From Flavobacterium sp. J27 (GTDB lineage Bacteria; Bacteroidota; Bacteroidia; Flavobacteriales; Flavobacteriaceae): DNA of 64,000 nucleotides. The notes beneath the pieces were generated by a model. That model was not told the origin of the DNA and did no database searches. It saw only the letters and a program-made list of their open reading frames with translations. The translations under genes were made by a program, and so were the position numbers. Below, in pieces: positions 44,862-54,043 of this stretch. The number at the start of each line of letters is the position of its first letter. Within the stretch, counting starts at the first letter, position 1. The stretch covers positions 10,889 through 74,888 of the forward strand of contig NZ_PJQW01000014.1 in assembly GCF_004303025.1 (NCBI RefSeq), in the 5' to 3' direction.

Positions 44862-46784
44862 ATGAAAAAAAATCTGATAATTTCTTTATTTTTAATTGTA
44901 TTTTCAGCTTATTCTCAAAAAAGAGCAAGTAGTTTAGAAGGTGGTGTAGCAGATTCTACTAGAGTTTTTAACCCTGAGAAAAAAACTAAAGTAGAAAAAC
45001 CACCTATAGATCTATATAAAATATATACATTACAAAAAGATACAACTTATTTAGATACTACGCTTTCGATTCAAAAAGAATATAAATTCAATTTGTTGCG
45101 AAAAGATATTTTTGGATTATTACCTTTTGCAAATGAAGGACATACTTATAATACATTGCAATATTCTCTAGTTAAAAAGAATGTAATGCCAAATATGGGA
45201 TTTACAGGAAAGCATTTTAATTATTTAGAAGTTAATGATATTAAATATTATAATGTACCCACTCCCTTAAGCGATTTATACTTTAAAACGGTTATGGAAC
45301 AAGGACAATCATTAGATGCCTTTTTAACTGTAAATACAAAACCAAATCTCAATTTTTCTATAGCTTATAAAGGATTGCGCTCTATTGGAAAATATATTAA
45401 TAATATTTCAAGTTCTGGAAATTTTAGATTTACAACGAGTTATTTTACCAAAGATAAAAGGTATATTCTTAATGCTCATTTCGCGGGTCAAGACATTATG
45501 AATCAGGAAAATGGAGGTATTATAGATACTGCTGTTTTTGAGTTAAGTGAACCGCCTTTTAATGAAAGAGAACGTTTAGATGTTTATTATAATGATGCCA
45601 CTTCATTATTAAAAGGAAACCGTTTTTTTATAGATCACTCATTTAAATTAAATAAAGAAAATCCAAATAGTTTAATTTTTTATCATCAGTTTAATCACGA
45701 ATATAAATTCTTCAATTTTGAACAAAAAACAATAAGTGAAAGATTTGGTGATTCTTATTCTGTAGGAATCAATAATAAAACGAGATATAATCATTTGTAC
45801 AATAAAGTAGGAGTTGGTTTTACAACTAAAAACTATGGGGAAATGAGTTTTTTTGTAGATGATAATGCGTATAATTATTTTTATAAAAGTTTGGTTTTTG
45901 ACGGATCAGGCAATACTTTGGTGCCCAATGCGATTAATGATAGAATCAATTCTTTAGGTGGGAATTATACTTATTTTGGTTCGAATTTTAAAGCTAATCT
46001 TTTAGTTTCTAATGCAATTACAAATCAGTCTGTTTCAAATATACAGGCAACCTTAAACTACAAATTGAACGAGGATTATCAATTTCAATTTCAGTATCAA
46101 AAATTAAATACATTGCCCAATTTAAATTATACCTTATATCAAAGTGGGTATGTTGATTATAATTGGTCAAACCATTTTAATAATGAAAAAAGAAACCAGT
46201 TTCAATTATTAGCTAATACCAAATGGATAAACCTTGAAGCACAGTACACCATATTAAATGATTATCTGTATTTTGATAACATAACAAACGACATTACAAA
46301 ATTGACAGTAAAACCATTTCAAAACCCTAATACAATAACGTATACTTCTGTTAAAGCTTCAAAGGACATTAAATTTTGGAAATTTGGATTAGATAATACC
46401 GTTTTATATCAAAATGTGGTGAATGCAGATAATACTTTAAATGTACCACAATTTGTAACACGAAATTCACTTTATTTTTCAGAGCATGTTTTCAAAAAAG
46501 CGATGTTTTTACAAACTGGAATTGTGTTTAATTATTTCACAAAGTATTATGCCAATGATTATAACCCACTTTTAGGAGAATTTTATGTTCAAAATGAAAG
46601 AAAAATAGGAGGCTTTCCAATGTTTGATTTTTTTATTAATGCCAAAGTACGTCAAGCTAGGTTATTTCTAAAAGCAGAACATTTTAATTCATCCATGACA
46701 GGCTATAATTTTTATTCAGCTCCTAATTATCCATATCGCGATTTTATTGTGCGTTTTGGAATTGTATGGAATTTCTTTAGTTAG
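44862..46784 (+). CDS. Putative porin / outer-membrane beta-barrel protein
   Basis: 640 residues. Signal peptide MKKNLIISLFLIVFSAYSQ, a short low-complexity region (KKTKVEKPPIDLY), then a long series of amphipathic beta strands, with landmarks DIFGLLPFANEGHTYNTL, LSIAYKGLRSIGKYIN-type strands and a final strand RFGIVWNFFS ending in aromatic residues. I recall this pattern as a conserved 'putative porin' family of Flavobacteriia. No transported substrate can be read. It stands alone, with its own promoter and no linked enzyme. Confidence 0.82.
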   Translation: MKKNLIISLFLIVFSAYSQKRASSLEGGVADSTRVFNPEKKTKVEKPPIDLYKIYTLQKDTTYLDTTLSIQKEYKFNLLRKDIFGLLPFANEGHTYNTLQYSLVKKNVMPNMGFTGKHFNYLEVNDIKYYNVPTPLSDLYFKTVMEQGQSLDAFLTVNTKPNLNFSIAYKGLRSIGKYINNISSSGNFRFTTSYFTKDKRYILNAHFAGQDIMNQENGGIIDTAVFELSEPPFNERERLDVYYNDATSLLKGNRFFIDHSFKLNKENPNSLIFYHQFNHEYKFFNFEQKTISERFGDSYSVGINNKTRYNHLYNKVGVGFTTKNYGEMSFFVDDNAYNYFYKSLVFDGSGNTLVPNAINDRINSLGGNYTYFGSNFKANLLVSNAITNQSVSNIQATLNYKLNEDYQFQFQYQKLNTLPNLNYTLYQSGYVDYNWSNHFNNEKRNQFQLLANTKWINLEAQYTILNDYLYFDNITNDITKLTVKPFQNPNTITYTSVKASKDIKFWKFGLDNTVLYQNVVNADNTLNVPQFVTRNSLYFSEHVFKKAMFLQTGIVFNYFTKYYANDYNPLLGEFYVQNERKIGGFPMFDFFINAKVRQARLFLKAEHFNSSMTGYNFYSAPNYPYRDFIVRFGIVWNFFS

Positions 46785-46820
46785 AGGAAACGAAAGGTTT
46801 GGGTGTTCTTGTAATCCTTA

Positions 46821-46882
46821 CACCTGCTGTTTGTTATAGTTCTTAAACAAGTTTAAAAAGCTATCACTTCCATCAGGGTTAA
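46821..46882 (+). repeat. Dispersed intergenic repeat, copy D (degenerate)
   Basis: CACCTGCTGTTTGTTATAG followed by an A/T-rich segment and TATCACTTCCATCAGGGTTA. The right arm ACTTCCATCAGGG matches the consensus of the other copies, but the left arm is eroded. Confidence 0.55.
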
Positions 46883-46901
46883 TAAGCCATTCATTTTCAT
46901 T

Positions 46902-46931
46902 TTTGTATTCGTAATATTCACACTATCTTTG
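46902..46931 (+). promoter_or_regulatory. Promoter of the cystathionine beta-synthase gene
   Basis: -33 TTTG (46902-46905) and -7 TATCTTTG (46924-46931) with 18 nt between, a full Bacteroidetes promoter. The ATG at 46956 follows 24 nt later, and this excludes the longer frame from 46929. Confidence 0.7.
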
Positions 46932-46955
46932 CTAACAATTTTTTTCAATTATAAA

Positions 46956-48317
46956 ATGAAATTTGCAAAAAACATACTAGAAACTATTGGAAACACACCA
47001 TTAGTAAAAATCAATAAGTTAACACAAGAAATAGAGGCTTTAGTATTGGCTAAAGTGGAAACATTTAATCCTGGAAATTCTGTAAAAGATAGAATGGCAG
47101 TAAAAATGATTGAAGATGCTGAAGCAGATGGAAGATTAAAACCAGGCGGGACAATTATTGAAGGAACTTCAGGAAATACAGGAATGGGACTTGCTTTAGC
47201 TGCTATTGTAAAAGGATATAAATTAATATGTGTTATTTCTGACAAACAATCCAAAGAAAAAATGGATATTTTAAGAGCAGTTGGAGCAAAAGTAGTAGTT
47301 TGTCCTACTGATGTAGAGCCTACAGATCCTCGTTCGTATTATTCTGTTTCGAAACGTTTAGCCACAGAAACTGAAAATGCTTGGTATGTAAACCAATATG
47401 ATAATCCTAGCAATGCTATTGCGCATTATGAACAAACAGCACCGGAAATTTGGGAACAAACAGATGGTAAAATTACTCATTTTGTTGTTGGTGTAGGGAC
47501 TGGAGGAACTATTTCAGGTGTAGCAAAATATTTAAAAGAAAAGAATCCTAATGTTAAAATTTGGGGAGTTGATACGTATGGTTCAGTATTTAAAAAATAC
47601 CATGAAACTGGGATTTTTGATGAAAACGAAATTTACTCTTATATTACTGAAGGAATAGGAGAAGATATCTTGCCAAAAAATGTTGATTTTTCTTTAATTG
47701 ATGGTTTTACAAAAGTAACCGATAAAGATGCTGCGGTTTACACCCGTAAATTAGCTCTAGAAGAAGGTATTTTTGTGGGTAATTCTGCTGGTGCAGCGAT
47801 AAAAGGAGTACTCCAATTAAAAGAACACTTTAAACCAGAAGATGTCGTTGTGGTATTGTTTCATGATTCTGGTAGTAGATATGTAGGAAAAATGTTTAAC
47901 GATGATTGGATGCGTGAAAGAGGATTCTTAGAAGAAGAGGTAACCAAAGCTATTGATTTAATAAAAGAACATCAAGACAAGCCATTAGTAGTGGTGCGTA
48001 CAGAAGAATTAGTTTCTCATGCCATCGAAAGATTAAAAAAATATAAAATATCACAAATTCCTGTAGTAGATACAACAGGTTTCGTGGGTAGCTTAGATGA
48101 AACGGATTTGTTTAGAAGTTATATAGAAGATAAAAACATCGCTGAAAAACCAATAAAAGATGTTATGGGAAAAGCCTTTCCGATTGTAAAAGCCACTACC
48201 CCAGTAGAAGAAGTGTCTAAATTAATTAATAAAGATAATCAAGCTGTTTTAGTTGAACTTGAAAATGGTAAATATCACATTATAACCAAACATGATGTAA
48301 TTAGTTCAATTAAATAA
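46956..48317 (+). CDS. Cystathionine beta-synthase with CBS domain pair
   Basis: 453 residues starting MKFAKNILETIGNTPLVKIN; the start is fixed by the promoter. Residues 1-320 form the fold-type II PLP domain: K44 in NPGNSVKDRMAV is the expected PLP lysine, EGTSGNTGMGLA and VGVGTGGTISGVAKYL hold the cofactor. Residues about 335-453 contain two CBS repeats (VVVRTEELVSHAIERL, DVMGKAFPIVKATTPVEEVSKL). The PLP-plus-CBS architecture is that of cystathionine beta-synthase rather than CysK or CysM, which lack CBS domains; ligand regulation at the CBS pair is likely. Reaction: homocysteine plus serine to cystathionine. Confidence 0.88.
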   Translation: MKFAKNILETIGNTPLVKINKLTQEIEALVLAKVETFNPGNSVKDRMAVKMIEDAEADGRLKPGGTIIEGTSGNTGMGLALAAIVKGYKLICVISDKQSKEKMDILRAVGAKVVVCPTDVEPTDPRSYYSVSKRLATETENAWYVNQYDNPSNAIAHYEQTAPEIWEQTDGKITHFVVGVGTGGTISGVAKYLKEKNPNVKIWGVDTYGSVFKKYHETGIFDENEIYSYITEGIGEDILPKNVDFSLIDGFTKVTDKDAAVYTRKLALEEGIFVGNSAGAAIKGVLQLKEHFKPEDVVVVLFHDSGSRYVGKMFNDDWMRERGFLEEEVTKAIDLIKEHQDKPLVVVRTEELVSHAIERLKKYKISQIPVVDTTGFVGSLDETDLFRSYIEDKNIAEKPIKDVMGKAFPIVKATTPVEEVSKLINKDNQAVLVELENGKYHIITKHDVISSIK

Positions 48318-48336
48318 AATTTTAATATCTAAAACA

Positions 48337-48369
48337 AAAAACCTGTAAAGCTATGATTTGCAGGTTTTT
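48337..48369 (+). terminator. Terminator after cystathionine beta-synthase
   Basis: The 9-bp stem AAAAACCTG / CAGGTTTTT encloses a 15-nt loop (48346-48360) and is followed by further T. The -33 box of the next gene (48357-48360) is within the loop. Confidence 0.7.
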
Positions 48370-48387
48370 GTTTTTTATATATATTTG
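48357..48387 (+). promoter_or_regulatory. Promoter of the DUF2851 gene
   Basis: -33 TTTG (48357-48360) and -7 TATATTTG (48380-48387), 19 nt apart. The promoter overlaps the preceding terminator. The start ATG is at 48430. Confidence 0.68.
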
Positions 48388-48429
48388 TACTTTCTATACG
48401 CCAAAAAAATAAAATTACACGCCATATCA

Positions 48430-49698
48430 ATGAAAGAAGACTTCTTGCATTACGTTTGGTTATACAAAAAACTAAATGTAAATCAATTAAAAACAACTAA
48501 AGGAGAAAAACTCGAAATTCTCCATTTTGGGCATTATTTACAAACTGCTGGGCCCGATTTTTTCAATGCGCAACTTATTATAGACAACCAAAGATGGGCT
48601 GGAAATATTGAAATTCATATTAAATCTTCCGATTGGTATTTGCATCATCATGAAAAGGATAGAAATTATGACAATGTTATTTTACATGTCGTTTGGGAAT
48701 TTGACGTAGAGGTCTATCGAAAAGATAACTCTGAAATTCCAGTTTTAGAATTAAAAAAATATGTTAATTCTAGCGATTATATTAATTATAATAAATTATT
48801 GGAGTCAAAATCATGGATTAATTGTGAAAATCAAATTAGAGAAGTAGATTCATTTTTATTAGAAAATTGGTTAGAACGTCTTTTTTTAGAAAGAATAGAA
48901 GATAAAACGAAACTAATTGTTGATTTGCTACAGGAAACCAAAAACGATTGGGATAGCGTTTTATTTTGTTTGTTAGCGAAAAATTTTGGATTAAATACAA
49001 ACGCAGAAATATTCTTAAAAATGGCAAAAGCAATTCCTTTTACTATCATAAGAAAAGAATTATTTAATGAAGAAAATTTAGAAGCTATTTTTTATGGAAT
49101 GACACATCTTTTAGAGAAAAAACATGAAGATACTTATTTTGAGGTTTTGTATTTTAAGTGGCAGTTGCTACGAGAAAAGTATCAATTAAAAATTGCTGTT
49201 TTTGAACCGCTACAGTTTTATAAGCTTCGTCCAGACAATTTTCCTACGATAAGATTGTCTCAATTAGCGGCTTTGTATAATGAGGTGCCTAATCTTTTCG
49301 ACACCTGTATTGCTCTTAATGAAAGTACTGATTTTTACAAGCTATTTAATGTAACAGCTAGTTCTTATTGGGATTATCATTATAATTTTGATAAAGAAAG
49401 TGCTATTAGGAAAAAGAAAATTACTAAAGAATTTGTAGATTTATTAGTTATTAATGCAATAATTCCGATTCAATTTGCATATGCTAATTACTTGGGGAAG
49501 GATAATACAGAAAAAATTCTAAGATTAATCAGGCAGTTACGACCTGAAAAAAATAGCATTATTCAAAAGTTTGAACATTTTGGAATAATTTCAAAAACAA
49601 GCTTACATTCTCAAAGTTTACTACAATTAAAGAAACAGTATTGTGATACCAATAGATGTTTGAACTGTCATATTGGAATAGATTTAATTAAGAATTAA
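48430..49698 (+). CDS. DUF2851 family protein
   Basis: 422 residues from MKEDFLHYVWLYKKLNVNQL; the open frame extends 24 codons upstream, but those codons overlap the promoter. The N-terminal part, with FGHYLQTAGPDFFNAQL, WAGNIEIHIKSSDWYLHHH and NYDNVILHVVWEFD, is the DUF2851 signature, recalling PD-(D/E)xK nuclease-like folds because of the conserved D, E and H residues; that link is speculative. The C terminus has CDTNRCLNCHIG, a CxxxxCxxC-type motif. Cytosolic, function unknown, common in Bacteroidetes. Confidence 0.85.
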   Translation: MKEDFLHYVWLYKKLNVNQLKTTKGEKLEILHFGHYLQTAGPDFFNAQLIIDNQRWAGNIEIHIKSSDWYLHHHEKDRNYDNVILHVVWEFDVEVYRKDNSEIPVLELKKYVNSSDYINYNKLLESKSWINCENQIREVDSFLLENWLERLFLERIEDKTKLIVDLLQETKNDWDSVLFCLLAKNFGLNTNAEIFLKMAKAIPFTIIRKELFNEENLEAIFYGMTHLLEKKHEDTYFEVLYFKWQLLREKYQLKIAVFEPLQFYKLRPDNFPTIRLSQLAALYNEVPNLFDTCIALNESTDFYKLFNVTASSYWDYHYNFDKESAIRKKKITKEFVDLLVINAIIPIQFAYANYLGKDNTEKILRLIRQLRPEKNSIIQKFEHFGIISKTSLHSQSLLQLKKQYCDTNRCLNCHIGIDLIKN

Positions 49699-49726
49699 TT
49701 ATATTTGAATAAATTATTAAAGTAAA

Positions 49727-49945
49727 ATGTATAAAATACTACACTTTTTCGAAAAACACGGGTTCTTTGTGGCAACTAGATTAGCAGATAAATTAGGAAT
49801 GAGGGCTACAAACGTGAGATTGTTTTTCATTTATATTTCCTTTGTTACAGCTGGTTTAGGATTTGGTTTTTATCTTACTTTAGCTTTTTTATTAAAGTTA
49901 AAAGACATGATCTACACAAAACGTTCTTCGGTCTTTGATTTGTAA
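49727..49945 (+). CDS. PspC domain small membrane protein
   Basis: 72 residues. MRATNVRLFFIYISFVTAGLGF is the PspC-domain pattern (a G/ATRLADKLGM entry helix, then a transmembrane segment at about 30-55 with YLTLAFLLKL). In proteobacteria PspC senses membrane stress, but stand-alone flavobacterial PspC proteins have no known partner. It is 28 bp after the DUF2851 gene and probably co-transcribed. Confidence 0.85.
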   Translation: MYKILHFFEKHGFFVATRLADKLGMRATNVRLFFIYISFVTAGLGFGFYLTLAFLLKLKDMIYTKRSSVFDL

Positions 49946-49973
49946 GTACTGAAAGCCAAAGGTTTAACTTTTC

Positions 49974-50003
49974 TTTGTTTTTTGGATACTTTTCTTATCT
50001 TTG
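49974..50003 (+). promoter_or_regulatory. Promoter of the NSS transporter operon
   Basis: -33 TTTG (49974-49977) and -7 TATCTTTG (49996-50003), 18 nt apart. The ATG is at 50029. Confidence 0.68.
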
Positions 50004-50028
50004 GAAAATTAACAACCAATAAAAAAAT

Positions 50029-51699
50029 ATGTCAACAAAATCAGAATCATGGGGTTCTAGAGTAGGACTCATATTAGCAATGGCAGGTAATGCAGTAGGA
50101 TTAGGAAATTTCCTTCGTTTTCCTGTACAAGCTGTTCAAAATGGAGGTGGAGCATTTATTATTCCTTATTTAGTTTGCTTTTTAGTAATGGGTATTCCGT
50201 TATTGTATATAGAATGGTCTTCAGGACGTTTTGGAGGTAAATTTGGAAATCATAGTACACCTTATATTTTAGATTCAATGGTAAAAGGTAGAATTCTAAA
50301 ATACATAGGTGTTTTTGGAATTTTTACCAATATTGCTGTAGCTGCTTATTATTGTTATATTGAGTCTTGGACAATGTCATATGTGTATCATTCAGTTACA
50401 GGAACATTTAACGGTATGAGTCAGGCAGATGTGGCTAATTTCTTTAATGGTTATGTTGATGTAGCACATTCAACTACTGGAATTCCTTATGAAGCGGTGG
50501 TTTTTTATATAGTTTGTTTGCTATTAAACACTTTTATACTTTCTAAAGGTTTAGGAGGTATTGAGAAAGTTGCAAAAATAGGGATGCCATTATTGATTTT
50601 CTTCGGTGCTATTTTGGCTGTAAGAGGATTAACCTTAGGGACAAGTGGGGCTTCAGATATTTTTCCTGACGCCAATGCATGGGATGGATTAAACTTTTTA
50701 TGGACTCCACAATATGAGTCGATTTTGGATTTAAAAGTATGGATGGCAGCTGCGGGCCAAATCTTCTTTACACTTTCTGTAGGTATGGGAACTATTCATT
50801 GTTATGCTTCTTATCTGAAAAGTAAAGACGATATTGCTTTAAATGCGGTTTCTGCAGGATTCATGAATGAGTTTGTTGAAGTGGTTTTAGGAAGCTTAAT
50901 TGTTATTCCTATTGCTGCTGGATATTTAGGATTAGATTGGGTAATACAAAACGCAGGTTTTGGAATGGCTTTTCAAACCATGCCTTATCTGTTTCAACAA
51001 TGGGGTAGTACGTTGGCTATTTTTGCAGGATTATTTTGGTTTGGATTATTGTTCTTTGCCGGAATTACTTCTTCTTTGGCTATGGGAACACCATGGATGG
51101 GCTTTATGAAAGATGAATTTGGATGGGGTAAAAATAAAGGAGCTTGGTCGTTTGGATTGATGGCTTTAATTCTTGGATTACCAACAGTAATATTTTTTCA
51201 AGAAGGTGTATTTGATGAGTATGATTATTGGGCAGGAACAGTAAGTTTAGTTGTCTTTGCAATGTTAGAAACCATTCTGTTTTCTTGGATTTTTGGTATG
51301 AACAAAGGATGGAAAGAAATTACCAGTGGCGCAGATATACGTGTGCCAAATGTATATAAGTTTATCATTAAGTTTATCACTCCTATTATGTTAATTATTA
51401 TCTTTTTAGGTTCGTTATTTAAGCCTTTAAATAATGATTGGTCAGGAAATGTTTCTAGTTTCTTCTCTGGAAATGGATGGGCTTTAGATAATGGTTCAAT
51501 TATAAAAACAATATTTCATGCTGGGATTAAAGAGCAAATAGCAGCAGCAACAGATCCAACAATCATAGCAGGATTAGAAGATAAAATGTTCTATTTAAAT
51601 ATTGCTCGTTTGTTACTTGTAGGTTTGTTTGTGTTTATTTCTTTATTGGTATACTTAGCTTTCCAGAAAAGAAGAAGAGAAGGAAGAGCAACCTTATAA
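50029..51699 (+). CDS. Sodium-dependent NSS (SLC6-like) transporter, MetP-type
   Basis: A 556-residue inner-membrane sodium symporter of the neurotransmitter:sodium symporter family, with about 12 transmembrane segments. The N terminus WGSRVGLILAMAGNAVGLGN (LRFP follows) is the TM1 signature carrying sodium and substrate sites, and GGGAFIIPYL and LSVGMGTIHCYASYL are the TM2 and TM6 equivalents. The substrate is probably an amino acid. A 52-residue MetS-like gene follows within 18 bp, which in Corynebacterium is the required small subunit of the methionine/alanine transporter MetPS. Substrate identity is inferred from that parallel only. Confidence 0.9.
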   Translation: MSTKSESWGSRVGLILAMAGNAVGLGNFLRFPVQAVQNGGGAFIIPYLVCFLVMGIPLLYIEWSSGRFGGKFGNHSTPYILDSMVKGRILKYIGVFGIFTNIAVAAYYCYIESWTMSYVYHSVTGTFNGMSQADVANFFNGYVDVAHSTTGIPYEAVVFYIVCLLLNTFILSKGLGGIEKVAKIGMPLLIFFGAILAVRGLTLGTSGASDIFPDANAWDGLNFLWTPQYESILDLKVWMAAAGQIFFTLSVGMGTIHCYASYLKSKDDIALNAVSAGFMNEFVEVVLGSLIVIPIAAGYLGLDWVIQNAGFGMAFQTMPYLFQQWGSTLAIFAGLFWFGLLFFAGITSSLAMGTPWMGFMKDEFGWGKNKGAWSFGLMALILGLPTVIFFQEGVFDEYDYWAGTVSLVVFAMLETILFSWIFGMNKGWKEITSGADIRVPNVYKFIIKFITPIMLIIIFLGSLFKPLNNDWSGNVSSFFSGNGWALDNGSIIKTIFHAGIKEQIAAATDPTIIAGLEDKMFYLNIARLLLVGLFVFISLLVYLAFQKRRREGRATL

Positions 51700-51717
51700 T
51701 TTTTAAAAAAGAAAAAA

Positions 51718-51876
51718 ATGAATACAGAAGCATTAATTACAATGATAGCAACACAAGGAATAGTAATTTCTTTTGCTAGTTATTTTTTCTATAAAGTATT
51801 AACAATTCCTCCAAAGCAAGAGCCAGATTCATATAGTGAAAACGATGATGAATTGGTGAGACAATCAGAAGAGTAG
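51718..51876 (+). CDS. MetS-like small subunit of the NSS transporter
   Basis: A 52-residue protein found by reading the gap after the transporter. It starts MNTEALITMIATQGIVISFA, has one transmembrane helix (about 8-30) and ends with an acidic cytoplasmic tail (PPKQEPDSYSENDDELVRQ). This form (short amino-terminal segment, one helix, charged tail, directly after an NSS gene) matches the MetS family of NSS small subunits. It begins 18 bp after the transporter stop and is clearly co-transcribed. It is missed by length cut-offs. Confidence 0.8.
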   Translation: MNTEALITMIATQGIVISFASYFFYKVLTIPPKQEPDSYSENDDELVRQSEE

Positions 51877-51916
51877 TTGTTCAGTTTCTTTAAGAATTAC
51901 ATTCAATACATTTGTT

Positions 51917-52804
51917 TTGAAAAAGCAAATAAAGACATTAAAATCCTACTTCCTATTTTCGAAAGAACATAGAAGTGGGATTTTTTTATTGTTTCTATTA
52001 ATTATAGTTGTACAATTTTTTTATTTTGTTATAAAAACAAATAATTTCTTTTTTCAAAATACTATAAAAGAAGATAAGGAGTGTCTTTTAATTCAAAAGA
52101 AGATTGATAGTTTAAAAAATGTAAAGGAAGAGACAGTTGCTATTCCTAAAAAGTTCAACCCAAATTTTATTTCAGATTACAAAGGCTATATGTTGGGAAT
52201 GTCTATTACAGAAATAGATCGATTACATGCCTATAGAAAAGAAGGGAAATTTGTAAATTCTGTTAAGGAGTTTCAAGAAGTTACTCAAGTTTCAAATGAA
52301 TTGTTACAAAAAATGGCACCTTTGTTTCAATTTCCAGAATGGGTAACTGCTAATAAAAAACAAAAATCTTTTGAAACATTCGTAAAAAAAGAAAAAGAGA
52401 AAATAATCCCTATTGATTTAAATCTAGCAACCAAAGAAGATTTAATGAAAGTATATGGTATAGGAGATAAAATTTCAGATATAATTTTAAAAGAAAAGGA
52501 AAAATTTGGGTCGTTTGCTTCAATAGAGCAATTAGCCTTTGTTTGGGGAGTTTCTCCTGAAGTTTTTCAAGAATGTAAACAGCGATTCTTTGTGCAATCA
52601 AACGTTGTGGTTACTAAAATAAATATCAATACAGCATCAGTAAAAGAATTGGTTAAATTTCCTTATTTTAATTATGCCTTTTCAAAAGAAATTATTACTT
52701 ATAGAAGTATGAACGGCGTTTTACAAAATATTGATGATTTGGCAAAAATTAACAGCTGTCCTTTAGAAAAATTAAAAATAATCGCCTTATATTTGGAATT
52801 CTAA
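51917..52804 (+). CDS. Membrane-anchored helix-hairpin-helix protein
   Basis: 295 residues starting at TTG (no in-frame ATG before residue about 90). One transmembrane helix near 20-42 is followed by three HhH-like repeats: SDYKGYMLGMSITEIDRL to LFQFPEW, DLNLATKEDLMKVYGIGDKI to FFV, and ININTASVKELVKFPYFNYA to the end. The ComEA-like HhH fold usually binds DNA, and the protein could act in DNA uptake or anchoring. A TACATTTG box (51907-51914) lies directly before the TTG, so the transcript may be nearly leaderless, or the start is mis-placed. Confidence 0.75.
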   Translation: MKKQIKTLKSYFLFSKEHRSGIFLLFLLIIVVQFFYFVIKTNNFFFQNTIKEDKECLLIQKKIDSLKNVKEETVAIPKKFNPNFISDYKGYMLGMSITEIDRLHAYRKEGKFVNSVKEFQEVTQVSNELLQKMAPLFQFPEWVTANKKQKSFETFVKKEKEKIIPIDLNLATKEDLMKVYGIGDKISDIILKEKEKFGSFASIEQLAFVWGVSPEVFQECKQRFFVQSNVVVTKININTASVKELVKFPYFNYAFSKEIITYRSMNGVLQNIDDLAKINSCPLEKLKIIALYLEF

Positions 52805-52842
52805 AAAAAATAACTCAATTTAAACAAGTCAGTTGCAGATTT

Positions 52843-54012
52843 ATGAATTCAAAATACTTCACAGAAGAACATCAATTATTTAGATCAAGTTTTAGGGATT
52901 TTCTACAAAAAGAAGTCGTGCCTCATATTGAAAAATGGGAAAAAACAGGAACAGTTGAACGTTTCATTTGGAAAAAATTCGGTGAAATGGGTTTCTTTGG
53001 TTTAAAATATCCAGAAGCTTATGGTGGACTCAATTTAGATCTATTTTATACTGTAATCTTTTTAGAAGAATTGCAAAAAATAAAATCAGCTGGTTTTGCA
53101 GCAGCTATGTGGGCTCATTCTTATTTAGCCATGACACATTTAAATGCAGAAGCTAGCGAACAAATAAAACAAGATTTTTTAGTACCTAGTATTTCAGGAG
53201 ATAAAATAGGTGCGTTATGTATTACAGAACCTTTCGGAGGTAGTGATGTGGCAGGAATGCGTACTACAGCTGTAAAAAAAGACAATCAGTATGTTATCAA
53301 TGGCTCTAAAACATTCATTACAAATGGAGTTTATGCAGACTATTATGTGGTGGCTGCAAAAACAAATCCAGAACTTGGCAACAAGGGAATAAGTATCTTT
53401 CTAATTGAAACAAATACACCTGGAGTAACCGCTATAAAACTAGATAAGTTGGGATGGAGAGCTTCAGATACTGCAGAAATTTCATTTGATAATGTGGTAA
53501 TTCCTGCGGAAAATTTAATGGGAGAAGAAGGAAAAGGTTTTCCTTATATCATGCAACATTTTGCTTTGGAAAGATTAGTAATGGCTATTAATGCTCATGC
53601 AAGAGCAGAATATGCTATCGATTACACAATAGAATATATGTCGCAAAGAGAAGCGTTTGGGAAAACTATAGATAAATTTCAAGCGTTAAGACATAAATTA
53701 GTAGAACATGCAACCGATGTGGAGCATTGCAAAGTCTTTAATTATGAGGCTGTTGCATGTTTGGACAAAGGTGAGTATGTGGTAAAAGAAGCAACTATGG
53801 CTAAACTGAAATCAACTAAAGTAGCAGACGAAGCTATTTATAGTTGCTTACAAATGCTTGGAGGTTATGGCTATATGGAAGAGTATCCGCTGGCACGTTT
53901 ATTTAGAGATAGTCGTTTAGGTCCTATAGGTGGAGGAACTTCTGAGATTCTTAAAGAAATTCTTTCTAAAATGATTATTGACAATAAGAACTATAAACCA
54001 GCAGTAGAATAA
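52843..54012 (+). CDS. Acyl-CoA dehydrogenase
   Basis: A 389-residue FAD enzyme of fatty-acid or branched-chain acyl-CoA oxidation. The N-terminal helical domain ends near 115; CITEPFGGSDVAGMRT is signature 1; the middle beta domain has GSKTFITNGVYADYYVV; the C-terminal domain has QREAFGKTIDKFQALRHKL and LQMLGGYGYMEEYPLARLFR. The catalytic base is E368 in GGGTSEILKEIL. The specific acyl chain cannot be read from the sequence. It starts 38 bp after the HhH gene. Confidence 0.93.
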   Translation: MNSKYFTEEHQLFRSSFRDFLQKEVVPHIEKWEKTGTVERFIWKKFGEMGFFGLKYPEAYGGLNLDLFYTVIFLEELQKIKSAGFAAAMWAHSYLAMTHLNAEASEQIKQDFLVPSISGDKIGALCITEPFGGSDVAGMRTTAVKKDNQYVINGSKTFITNGVYADYYVVAAKTNPELGNKGISIFLIETNTPGVTAIKLDKLGWRASDTAEISFDNVVIPAENLMGEEGKGFPYIMQHFALERLVMAINAHARAEYAIDYTIEYMSQREAFGKTIDKFQALRHKLVEHATDVEHCKVFNYEAVACLDKGEYVVKEATMAKLKSTKVADEAIYSCLQMLGGYGYMEEYPLARLFRDSRLGPIGGGTSEILKEILSKMIIDNKNYKPAVE

Positions 54013-54043
54013 ATATTTTTTTGAATAACTTTTTATTTTTTTT

